From Erwinia endophytica (GTDB taxonomy: Bacteria; Pseudomonadota; Gammaproteobacteria; Enterobacterales; Enterobacteriaceae): a stretch of DNA of 64,000 nt. This document shows, in pieces, positions 15,837 through 23,619 of the stretch (position 1 is its first letter; every line of letters begins with the position of its first letter). The notes beneath the pieces are model-generated. The model ran no database searches. It was not told the origin of the DNA and saw nothing but the letters and a program-made list of their open reading frames with translations. The position numbers and the translations under genes are program-made. The stretch is taken from NCBI RefSeq assembly GCF_009295515.1, contig NZ_RQVV01000003.1, positions 242,111 through 306,110 on the forward strand, written 5' to 3'.

Positions 15837-17150
15837 ATGCGTAAATACCCACGAATCCGTTGGCTAATGATTGCGTTTTGCTTCTGCGCTATCGCCATCA
15901 ACTACATAGATCGTATCAATCTGGCCATCGCTGCCCCCCATATTAAACATGATCTCGGGCTGGATGACACCAGCATGGGACTGATCCTTGGCGCCTTTTT
16001 CTGGACCTATGCCCTGATGCAGATCCCTGTCGGGCGCATGATTGACCGCGTGGGCGCCCGTGTCGGGCTGGCTATCGCCGTCGGTTGGTGGTCGCTGTTT
16101 ACCGTCTTTACCGCCTTTGGCCGTGGTTTTACCTCGATCTTCGCCGCGCGTCTGATGCTGGGTCTGGGCGAGTCAGGCGGCTATCCCGGCTGCGCGAAAG
16201 TCGTTTATTCCTGGTTCGCCAAAAAAGAACGCGCCACCGCCAGCGGTATTTTCGATGCCGGTCCACGCGCCGGGAGTGCTATCGCCCTGCCGTTAGTTGC
16301 CTGGCTGATCAGTACCTGGAACTGGGAAACCTCCTTTATTTTAACTGGCGGACTCGGCCTGGCCTGGGTCGTCATCTGGTTGCTGTTCTACCGTGAACCG
16401 GAAGCAATGAAAGGACTGAACGAGCAGGAACGCCAGAACCTGCTGGAGGATCGTAGCGTTCCTGCCATCGATAAAAATGAGAAAGTCAATATCGGCGGCC
16501 TGTTCCGCTACAGAACCGTCTGGGGGATGATGATTGGCTTTTTCTGCATGAACTTCGCCACCTACTTCTTCGTCACCTGGTTCCCGACCTACCTGACCCA
16601 GGCGCACGGTTTCTCGCTGAAAGAACTGGGCACCCTTGGCGCCATCCCGGCATTGATGGGGATCCCCGGCAGTCTGCTTGGCGGCGTGGTCTCGGACTGG
16701 ATGTTCCGCAAAGGCTTTTCGCTGACCACTGCCCGTAAAACCTGTCTGATTGCCGGTATGTTGCTGTCCTCGGTGATTGCTTTTGCCGCCTTCACCAACA
16801 GCATCGCGGTGATCCTGACCCTGTTCTCACTGACCTATGCCGGTCTGGCATTTACCGCCGCGAATATCTGGACCTTACCCGCAGATGTAGCCCCCAGTTC
16901 CAGCTATGTCGGTACCCTTGGCGGCATTCAGAACTTCGCCGGTAACCTGGCGGGGATTGTTACCGCATCCTTTACCGGGATGATGCTCACGTTCAGCCAT
17001 GGCTCCTTTGTGGTGCCGTTGTTAGTGGCGGGCGGAATCTGCCTGTTTGGCGCGATTAATTTCATGTTCATCATGGGCAAAGTCGAGCCGTTGGAGATAA
17101 AAAAAACCAATCCGCTTAGTGGAACACTGACTGCCAACCACAAGGCTTAA
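15837..17150 (+). CDS. MFS transporter, anion:cation symporter family (sugar-acid importer)
   Basis: 437 aa from ATG at 15837, preceded by AAAGGAATTCACC. Twelve hydrophobic segments are apparent. The family signatures INYIDRINLAIAAPHI in the first helix and loop, GRMIDRVGARVGLAI between helices 2 and 3 and LGLGESGGYPGCAKV in helix 4 are those of the D-galactonate/glucarate/tartrate transporter group. It should import a sugar acid with protons. First gene of a rightward series (otnC 25 bp on), directly controlled by operator-like sites upstream. A tetronate substrate is inferred from neighbours. Confidence 0.86.
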   Translation: MRKYPRIRWLMIAFCFCAIAINYIDRINLAIAAPHIKHDLGLDDTSMGLILGAFFWTYALMQIPVGRMIDRVGARVGLAIAVGWWSLFTVFTAFGRGFTSIFAARLMLGLGESGGYPGCAKVVYSWFAKKERATASGIFDAGPRAGSAIALPLVAWLISTWNWETSFILTGGLGLAWVVIWLLFYREPEAMKGLNEQERQNLLEDRSVPAIDKNEKVNIGGLFRYRTVWGMMIGFFCMNFATYFFVTWFPTYLTQAHGFSLKELGTLGAIPALMGIPGSLLGGVVSDWMFRKGFSLTTARKTCLIAGMLLSSVIAFAAFTNSIAVILTLFSLTYAGLAFTAANIWTLPADVAPSSSYVGTLGGIQNFAGNLAGIVTASFTGMMLTFSHGSFVVPLLVAGGICLFGAINFMFIMGKVEPLEIKKTNPLSGTLTANHKA

Positions 17151-17175
17151 CCCTTTATTGCCGGAGAAAACCTGT

Positions 17176-17814
17176 ATGCAAAGTGAAAATCAGCTTCGTG
17201 AGGAGATTTGTCTGACCGGCAAAAGCCTGTTCGATCGCGGCTACACCGTCGGCACAGCCGGAAATATCAGTGCCCGCCTTGAAGATGGCTGGCTGATAAC
17301 GCCAACTGATGCCTGCCTGGGACGTCTTGATCCGGCCAGGATCGCCAAAGTCGCCAGCAACGGCGAGTGGGTTTCTGGCGATAAGCCGTCGAAAACTCTG
17401 CAACTGCACCGCCAGGTGTATGACCGTAACCCGACGGTTCATGGCGTGGTCCATACTCACTCAACTAATCTGGTCAGCCTGACGCTGGCGGGTGTCTGGC
17501 AGCAGAGCAGCATTTTGCCGCCGATTACCCCTTATCAGGTGATGAAAGTGGGCCGTATTCCACTGATAAATTATTATCGTCCCGGTGCGCCACAGGTTGC
17601 CGAGCAGGTGGCGCATCTGGCCTGTGAAGTCCGTGGTGTGATGTTGGAACGCCTGGGGCCCGTTATCTGGGGACCTTCCGTATCCACCGCCTGCTTTGCC
17701 CTCGAAGAGCTGGAAGAAACCGCCAAATTGTGGCTACAGGCACAGATCAAACCTCAACCATTGAGTGATAAAAACGTTGCCGAGTTGTGCGATATTTTCG
17801 CCATTCGTTGGTAA
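17176..17814 (+). CDS. otnC: 3-oxo-tetronate 4-phosphate decarboxylase (class II aldolase family)
   Basis: 212 aa from ATG at 17176 with GGAG nine bases upstream; an in-frame TTG at 17158 is unlikely. Class II aldolase/adducin fold: TVGTAGNISARLEDGWLITP near residue 25, the metal-binding VHTHSTN near 90-96, and GPSVSTACFALEELEETAKL at the end. Converts 3-oxo-tetronate 4-phosphate to dihydroxyacetone phosphate and CO2. Its partners OtnK and OtnI are in the leftward operon. Probably co-transcribed with the MFS gene. Confidence 0.85.
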   Translation: MQSENQLREEICLTGKSLFDRGYTVGTAGNISARLEDGWLITPTDACLGRLDPARIAKVASNGEWVSGDKPSKTLQLHRQVYDRNPTVHGVVHTHSTNLVSLTLAGVWQQSSILPPITPYQVMKVGRIPLINYYRPGAPQVAEQVAHLACEVRGVMLERLGPVIWGPSVSTACFALEELEETAKLWLQAQIKPQPLSDKNVAELCDIFAIRW

Positions 17815-17853
17815 TCCCCGTCCTCCCCCTACAAATTTGATAAGGATATAATA

Positions 17854-19002
17854 ATGAAATATCGTCTTTATGCTGGTGCCCTTGTCGCAATAATGGCCAT
17901 AGCCGGCAGTGTTCAGGCGCAGAGTCTGGTCTACGTTTCCAACGCTGACAGCGGCACGGTAACCGGTTATCAACTGGATAAAAGCCAAAAGACGCTGATC
18001 CCCATCGGAACGTTCCCTGCCGGGGATAAAGTAATGTCGTCAGTGGTGTCACCGGATAAAAAAATGCTGTATGTCTCTGTGCGCAGCAAACCTTACCATG
18101 TGGTGGCGTATCGCATTCAGCCTGATGGCAAACTGGAAAAAACAGGTCAGTCGCCGTTACCGGGAAGCATGGCTTACCTCTCCACCGATAAACAGGGACA
18201 CTTTTTACTGAGTGCGTCTTATGGCAACGATCTGTTCAGTATTAACCGCATCGACAGCGATGGGCAGGTCGAAGCCAAACCGGTGCAGGTGGTACATACA
18301 GGTAAACGTGCGCACGCGATTCAGGTTGATCCCAGCAATCATTATTTATTTGTGACATTACTGGGCGCGGATCAACTGTTGCAATTCCATTTTGATCCAA
18401 CTACGGGCAAAGTCACACCAAACACCCCGTCGTTTATTAATATTCAAAGCGAAGCCGCCACCGGTCCGCGCCATTTTGTTTTTGCGCCGAAAGTCGATGG
18501 ACAGGGTAAACGCAATATGTATATCCTGACCGAAATGGCGGGCAACATTACCCGCCTGACGTTGAATAAAAACGGGACCGCCACCCCCGTTGAAAATGTG
18601 AATTCCGTATCGCCGAAAGAAGATATGCAACGTGGCGAGGCCCGTCCGTTAACCGGTGACGATGACCTGCCACCATCAGCGAAACCGCGGATCTGGCAGG
18701 CTGATATTCATATTACGCCGGATGGGCGTTACCTGTACTCCACGGAACGAACCAGCAGTACGTTGTCCTCTTTTTCAGTTGACCCCAATGACGGGCATTT
18801 GACTTACCTCTCCAGTATTAAAACCGAACAGCAGCCACGCGGTTTCGCTATTGATAACAGCGGGCGCTTCCTGATCGAATCAGGGCAAAAATCAACTCAG
18901 CTTTCCCTCTATTCCATTGATGGATCTACGGGCGCCTTAACACTTCTGGGCCGTTATCCAACAGGGAAAGGAGGCAACTGGGTTTCACTGGTTGAAAAGT
19001 AA
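17854..19002 (+). CDS. Exported lactonase, beta-propeller family (6-phosphogluconolactonase-like fold)
   Basis: 382 aa. Residues 1-22 are a Sec signal peptide (MKYRLYAGALVAIMAIAGSV, cleaved after QA). The mature part shows repeated blades of the YbhE/Pgl lactonase family: SVVSPDKKMLYVSVRS, HAIQVDPSNHYLFVTLLG, ADIHITPDGRYLYSTERTSS, and GFAIDNSGRFLIESG. Being periplasmic it cannot meet phosphogluconolactone; a free lactone such as glucono-delta-lactone from Gcd is the natural substrate, or a tetronolactone given its neighbours. It follows otnC by 39 bp and precedes the cupin gene by 58 bp. Confidence 0.82.
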   Translation: MKYRLYAGALVAIMAIAGSVQAQSLVYVSNADSGTVTGYQLDKSQKTLIPIGTFPAGDKVMSSVVSPDKKMLYVSVRSKPYHVVAYRIQPDGKLEKTGQSPLPGSMAYLSTDKQGHFLLSASYGNDLFSINRIDSDGQVEAKPVQVVHTGKRAHAIQVDPSNHYLFVTLLGADQLLQFHFDPTTGKVTPNTPSFINIQSEAATGPRHFVFAPKVDGQGKRNMYILTEMAGNITRLTLNKNGTATPVENVNSVSPKEDMQRGEARPLTGDDDLPPSAKPRIWQADIHITPDGRYLYSTERTSSTLSSFSVDPNDGHLTYLSSIKTEQQPRGFAIDNSGRFLIESGQKSTQLSLYSIDGSTGALTLLGRYPTGKGGNWVSLVEK

Positions 19003-19013
19003 GGTCAGAAGAG

Positions 19014-19040
19014 GCCCGGTAGTGGTTTCCCGGGCTGTTT
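19014..19040 (+). terminator. Weak terminator-like hairpin after the lactonase gene
   Basis: GCCCGG and CCGGGC arms (19014-19019 and 19030-19035) with a ten-base loop, followed by TGTTTAT. The T tract is poor, so partial read-through into the cupin gene is likely. Confidence 0.4.
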
Positions 19041-19060
19041 ATATGTCAAACGGGAGTTTT

Positions 19061-19774
19061 ATGAATCGCAATCAGCATCCCCTTCTTTCCGTCCTGTACG
19101 CTATGGGCCTCGTCGCCCTTTCAACGTCCCCTTCGGTGCTGGCCGCTGAGCCAGTTGTCGCCACCAACCTGGAACCATTGCATCACGTTATTCTGGAAAA
19201 CCAGTATGTTACCGTGATGAGGGTGATGATCCGGCCAGGGCAGTCGACGTTGTTTCATGAGCAACACCTTGATTACGTCAACACCCATATCGACGGTAGC
19301 CTGACACGCACCGCTTTCCCGAATAAACCGGCCAAAGACGGCGAGATGAAAAGTGGCAACGTCAAATTTGGCGCACACCAGGGGGAATCAGAAACCGACA
19401 AAGTGACCAATACCGGCACCACGCTAAATCATCAGGTGGCTTTCGAGATTAAGCAACGCGGGCCACAACACTTCGGTGGTGCCTCCCGTCCCGATCTTCC
19501 TGTTTTTCAGCAAGTGTTGGATCAGAAAACGGTCAAAGGCTGGAAAGTCACGCTGCAACCCGGCGAGAGCACCACGCTGTATACCCAGCATGGGCCTGGC
19601 GTGAGAGTGTTCTTTACCGAAGGCCGTCTGCTGGAAGCGATTCCCGGCAAGCCCAATCGGAATAAAGAAATCTGGCTGCACCGCGGTGATGCGGTACTCA
19701 CCTACCCAGGAAAAGTTGAGTTAACCAACGGCGGTGAAACCCCACTGATTTTTAACGATTACGAATTGCTGTAA
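19061..19774 (+). CDS. Exported cupin-like protein of unknown function
   Basis: 237 aa from ATG at 19061, with GGGAG four bases upstream; a longer frame from upstream starts lacks a ribosome binding site. Residues 1-29 form a signal peptide (MNRNQHPLLSVLYAMGLVAL, ending S-V-L-A-A). The mature part carries two cupin-like halves: VMIRPGQSTLFHEQHLDYVN in the first and VTLQPGESTTLYTQHGPGVR in the second, each with a His-containing turn that could bind a metal. No enzymatic role can be assigned. It sits between the exported lactonase and a periplasmic dehydrogenase, so a role in periplasmic sugar-acid handling is plausible. Confidence 0.7.
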   Translation: MNRNQHPLLSVLYAMGLVALSTSPSVLAAEPVVATNLEPLHHVILENQYVTVMRVMIRPGQSTLFHEQHLDYVNTHIDGSLTRTAFPNKPAKDGEMKSGNVKFGAHQGESETDKVTNTGTTLNHQVAFEIKQRGPQHFGGASRPDLPVFQQVLDQKTVKGWKVTLQPGESTTLYTQHGPGVRVFFTEGRLLEAIPGKPNRNKEIWLHRGDAVLTYPGKVELTNGGETPLIFNDYELL

Positions 19775-19783
19775 GTTTTTTTT

Positions 19784-19830
19784 GCCCGTTCTGCCGCGAC
19801 CTTTTACCGGGTGGCGGCGTGCGGGTATTT
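19784..19830 (+). terminator. Interrupted hairpin between cupin and cytochrome genes
   Basis: Nested arms GCCCG...CGGGT (19784-19788, 19822-19826) and GCCGC...GCGGC (19793-19797, 19814-19818), followed by ATTTGTCGTTTGT. Could be an attenuator; weaker than the clear terminators elsewhere in the window. Confidence 0.4.
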
Positions 19831-19908
19831 GTCGTTTGTCACGTATAAAAAGACCTTCTTTACCCTTACAACAATAAAATTTTTTGACTATTTACAGGAG
19901 CATGTCAG

Positions 19909-21309
19909 GTGATTCGACTTTATCTGCCTTTAGCGCTAAGTCTGATCCTGTTTTCTGCCGGGCCATCTGCCCTTGCCCAACCGCCGGAAAACCAGGATTT
20001 GTTCACTAAAGGGAAATATCTTGCAACGGCCGCAGACTGCGGCGCCTGTCATACGTCGCCGCACTCAGGGGCGCCAATGGCAGGGGGCTACGCTATCCAG
20101 TCGCCCATGGGGAGTATTTACGCCAGTAACATCACCCCTTCGCGTCGTGACGGCATTGGTGATTACAGTGAAGAGGACTTTGCCCGAGCTGTACGTCAGG
20201 GCATCAACAAGCAGGGCCAGCACCTTTATCCGGCGATGCCCTACACCTCCTACGCGAAAATCAGCGATGACGATATTCACGCCCTGTATGCTTATTTTAT
20301 GCATGGTGTGCAACCCGTGGATATTGCCGCGCCGCAGACCCATCTTCCCTTTCCTTTCAACATTCGCGCCAGCATGGGTATCTGGAATCTGCTGTTTGCC
20401 AGCGACCAGCGCTTTACCCCATCGGCGGATAAATCACCGCAGGTCAACCGTGGCGACTATCTGGTCAACGCGTTGGCTCACTGCGATACCTGCCACACGC
20501 CCCGCAATGCGCTGATGGGTGAACAGAGCGACAAAGCCCTGTCCGGCGGCAGTCTGGGAAGCTGGTATGCACCGAATATCACCCCTGACCCACACGCCGG
20601 TATTGGCGACTGGAGCGATGCCGAGATAGCGCAGTACCTGAAAACCGGCCATGTCCGTGGTAAAGCCCAGGCCGCAGGACCGATGGCCGAAGCGGTCGAA
20701 CACAGTCTGCAGTATCTTTCTGATGAGGATATTCAGGCCATCGTGGCTTATCTGCGGCAGATACCGGCGGTGAACAATGGTTCGGCGATCCCCCGTGACC
20801 GTTATGGCAAACCTTCGGATACTGAACAGTCGTTACGTGGCCAGACCGCGCAGGTCGATCCCGGCTGGAAGGTCTTCAGCGGCAGTTGCGCTAACTGTCA
20901 CCAGCCGGATGGTCAGGGCAATAGTCATTATCCTTCCCTCTTTCACAACAGCGCCACCGGTGCCGATCGCCCGGATAATCTGGTTTCAACCATTTTATAT
21001 GGCGTACAAAGAAAAGTGGGCGATGAGGCGATAGCGATGCCTGCCTTCGGCCCAGATGCTGACTTCACCACCCGTCTCTCGGACCAGCAGATTGCCGATG
21101 TCAGTAACTATGTGCTGAAAAACTATGGCAATCCTCAGGTTTCCGTCACCGCCGCGCAGGTCAAAACGTTGCGCGAAGGCGGCGACACCCCCTTGCTGGC
21201 CAGACTCACTCAGCCCGTCGTCCTGGTCGCAGTCGTCGTCATTGTGTTGATCATTGTCGCCCTGGTGATATTCAGCCGAAAAAGGAGGCCCCATGTCACA
21301 ACAAAATAG
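19909..21309 (+). CDS. Triheme membrane cytochrome c subunit of an FAD sugar/polyol dehydrogenase
   Basis: 466 aa, GTG start supported by AGGAG eight bases upstream; an ATG at 19902 is out of frame. Signal peptide at residues 1-24 (ends SALAQ), then three haem motifs, CGACH, CDTCH and CANCH, spaced as in the cytochrome subunits of gluconate, sorbitol and fructose dehydrogenases. A C-terminal membrane anchor (VVLVAVVVIVLIIVALVIF) is followed by basic residues. Passes electrons from the flavoprotein to ubiquinone at the outer face of the inner membrane. Overlaps the small-subunit gene by 17 bp. Confidence 0.88.
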   Translation: MIRLYLPLALSLILFSAGPSALAQPPENQDLFTKGKYLATAADCGACHTSPHSGAPMAGGYAIQSPMGSIYASNITPSRRDGIGDYSEEDFARAVRQGINKQGQHLYPAMPYTSYAKISDDDIHALYAYFMHGVQPVDIAAPQTHLPFPFNIRASMGIWNLLFASDQRFTPSADKSPQVNRGDYLVNALAHCDTCHTPRNALMGEQSDKALSGGSLGSWYAPNITPDPHAGIGDWSDAEIAQYLKTGHVRGKAQAAGPMAEAVEHSLQYLSDEDIQAIVAYLRQIPAVNNGSAIPRDRYGKPSDTEQSLRGQTAQVDPGWKVFSGSCANCHQPDGQGNSHYPSLFHNSATGADRPDNLVSTILYGVQRKVGDEAIAMPAFGPDADFTTRLSDQQIADVSNYVLKNYGNPQVSVTAAQVKTLREGGDTPLLARLTQPVVLVAVVVIVLIIVALVIFSRKRRPHVTTK

Positions 21310-21829
21310 TGCCCCGCGCGCGCTCAGCCGCCGTCGGTTACTGAAAGGCATGGCGATACTGTCCATCAGTGCCGCCTGCGCCTCGTTGTTCCCCGCACAG
21401 TTTGCTGCTGCTCAGCAGGCTACAGACAGCGTTTTTTCACGGGTCTCCGCCTTCCTGGTCAACCGTCCGGTGAGCCCAATTCTCAGCCAGCGTTATCTGG
21501 CGGCATTAAATAAACATTATCCCGACTTTCCGACCCGCCTGAGTGCGCTGACGCAGTATCTGGACGCTCACGCTTTCACGCATGTTGATGATTTTCTGCA
21601 GGCGGTGGATGCGCAGGATCCACTGCGTCACACCGCGACACTGATTATCGGCAGCTGGTATACCGGCGTGGTCGGTGAAGGGGCGGATATCGAGCTGATT
21701 ACCTATGCCGACGCGATGATGTACCTCCCCACCCAGGGCATTCTGATTATCCCAACCTACGGCAGCGGCCCGGACTCCTGGGGCAGTAAACCCATTGAAT
21801 CACTTACCGACAAAGGACAGCCAGCATGA
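21293..21829 (+). CDS. Small subunit of the FAD sugar/polyol dehydrogenase, Tat-exported
   Basis: 178 aa. Twin-arginine signal SRRRLLKGMAILSISAACAS at residues 12-31. The mature part resembles the FAD-sorbitol/fructose dehydrogenase small-subunit family: VSAFLVNRPVSPILSQRYLA and, near the end, GSWYTGVVGEGADIELITYA. It differs in length and sequence from the subunit-3 protein encoded at 2473-3189, so the two complexes belong to different branches. Overlaps the cytochrome gene by 17 bp and the flavoprotein gene by 4 bp, indicating tight coupling. Confidence 0.85.
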   Translation: MSQQNSAPRALSRRRLLKGMAILSISAACASLFPAQFAAAQQATDSVFSRVSAFLVNRPVSPILSQRYLAALNKHYPDFPTRLSALTQYLDAHAFTHVDDFLQAVDAQDPLRHTATLIIGSWYTGVVGEGADIELITYADAMMYLPTQGILIIPTYGSGPDSWGSKPIESLTDKGQPA

Positions 21830-23460
21830 ACAAAAAAGTCGATGCCGAGGTCATTATTATTGGTTCCGGCGTGATGGGCGGACTGGTTGCCACCCAACTG
21901 GCGAAAGCAGGTAAATCGGTGATTATTCTGGAAGCCGGACCGCGTATTAAGCGCCAGGATATTGTTGAACGCTTCCGTGATTCACCCTTTAAAATGTCGC
22001 TGACCAACATGAAGTTACAGGGCGTGGGTTCACCTTATCCGGATCTCCCGCACGTACCTTCCACCTACGGCGAATATCTGCTGCAAACCGGCCCGGTAAA
22101 GTATCCGGCCAAATATCTGCGCGTGGTCGGCGGCACCACCTGGCACTTTGGTTCTGCGCTGTGGCGGATGATCCCCAATGATTTCAAGTTGCAAAGTCTG
22201 TATGGCCGTGGACGTGACTGGCCGTTCGGCTATCAGGAACTGGAGCCGTGGTACGGTAAAGCCGAACAGGAACTTGGCGTCTCCGGCATGGATGGCCAGG
22301 ATGAGAGCGGACATGGGGGCGACGCCTGGCCTCCCCGCTCCACGCCATTCCCGATGAAAGGGCTGGAGCCCAGTTATATGTTCAAACGTCTGGCGGAACT
22401 GCTCGGCAAAGGCGGTTATAACCCGGTACTGGAACCGAATGGCCGGGCCACCCGCCCTTACGGTAAACGCCCGGTCTGCGCGGGCAATAATAACTGTAAT
22501 CCGGTTTGCCCGATTGGCGCCAAATATGATGGTTCGGTGCATATCGATGAAGCGGAGCGCCACGGTGCGACGCTACTGGATAATTCGGTAGTCTATAAAA
22601 TCGAGGCGGATGATCAGGGCAAAATTACCGGTATCTGGTATCGCAAACCGGACGGTTCGAATCATCACCTGACGGCAAATTATTTTGTGCTGGCCGCCTA
22701 CGGCATTGAATCGCCTAAACTGCTGCTGATGTCCACCTCTGAACGCTATCCTAACGGCATCGCCAACAGCTCTGATCAAGTGGGCCGTAATCTGATGGGG
22801 CATACCGGCATCAGTATGAACGTGATGATGAAGGAGGATGTCTGGCCGGGCCAGGGTCCGACGGAACTGCTGGTGTATCTCAACAATCGCGATGGTGAAT
22901 TCCGCAAAGATTTTCCCAGTTACAAAATCAAAGTGCGTAATACCGTGCCTACCGCTGACTATGCGGCAAGTCTGATCAAGAAAGGCGTGCTGGGCTCGAA
23001 ACTGGATCAAGCGCTGAAGCAGATGTCGGCCCGGTCACTGAATTTCGCGATTGATTTTGAGACGCTGCCGCTGCCGGAAAACCGCATTGTGCCGAGTAAA
23101 CATAAGCAGGATGCGATCGGCATTCCGGTACCGGAAATCTACTACAGCGTCACGGATTACTGGAATGCGGGCAAAGAACAGGGCCTGAAAGACTTTGACA
23201 ATTTTGCCCGGTTACTGAATACCGATATATCAAAAATCGATACCGGCTATCAGGATCGCCAGCACATCATGGGCACCACGATTATGGGCGATGATCCGAA
23301 AAACGCCGTGGTGGATAGCAACTGTCAAAGCCATGACCACCCTAACCTGTTTATCGCCGGTACCAGCGTGATGCCTTCAGCATCCTGTATGAACCCGACG
23401 TTAACCGGGGCCGCGCTCAGTCTGCGACTGGCGGATCATATGCTGAAAACCATGAGTTGA
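21826..23460 (+). CDS. GMC-family FAD flavoprotein subunit of sorbitol/fructose/2-ketogluconate dehydrogenase-like complex
   Basis: 544 aa, the typical length for the sorbitol/fructose/FAD-glucose dehydrogenase branch (the 661-2433 paralogue is 590). FAD fold at IIIGSGVMGGLVATQLAKAG (residues 10-29), GMC signature at LRVVGGTTWHFGSALWRM near 100. A cysteine cluster CAGNNNCNPVCPIGAKYD near residues 219-236 resembles the [3Fe-4S] ligands of FAD-glucose and fructose dehydrogenases. Active-site His and Asn at DRQHIMGTTIMG and MNPTLTGAAL. Substrate not determinable from sequence; 2-ketogluconate to 2,5-diketogluconate is one attractive option given Gcd and the first operon. Confidence 0.85.
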   Translation: MNKKVDAEVIIIGSGVMGGLVATQLAKAGKSVIILEAGPRIKRQDIVERFRDSPFKMSLTNMKLQGVGSPYPDLPHVPSTYGEYLLQTGPVKYPAKYLRVVGGTTWHFGSALWRMIPNDFKLQSLYGRGRDWPFGYQELEPWYGKAEQELGVSGMDGQDESGHGGDAWPPRSTPFPMKGLEPSYMFKRLAELLGKGGYNPVLEPNGRATRPYGKRPVCAGNNNCNPVCPIGAKYDGSVHIDEAERHGATLLDNSVVYKIEADDQGKITGIWYRKPDGSNHHLTANYFVLAAYGIESPKLLLMSTSERYPNGIANSSDQVGRNLMGHTGISMNVMMKEDVWPGQGPTELLVYLNNRDGEFRKDFPSYKIKVRNTVPTADYAASLIKKGVLGSKLDQALKQMSARSLNFAIDFETLPLPENRIVPSKHKQDAIGIPVPEIYYSVTDYWNAGKEQGLKDFDNFARLLNTDISKIDTGYQDRQHIMGTTIMGDDPKNAVVDSNCQSHDHPNLFIAGTSVMPSASCMNPTLTGAALSLRLADHMLKTMS

Positions 23461-23586
23461 CCAACGACGCAAACGCAGGAAATGAAGCCTCTTGTACCAG
23501 GGACGGTACGCGTTGGCGGTTATGGAGAATATTTTTTGCGCGGGTTAATGTCACTATCCGCGCAGAGAATATGATAAACAATCTCC

Positions 23587-23618
23587 GCCGGGCGGCAACA
23601 GTGCGCCCGGCGTTTTAA
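23587..23618. terminator. Bidirectional terminator between the dehydrogenase operon and gcd
   Basis: 8-bp perfect stem GCCGGGCG / CGCCCGGC (23587-23594, 23604-23611) with a short loop, followed by GTTTTAA on the plus strand and by a less clear tail on the minus strand. Both flanking genes converge on it. Confidence 0.7.
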
Positions 23619-23619
23619 C

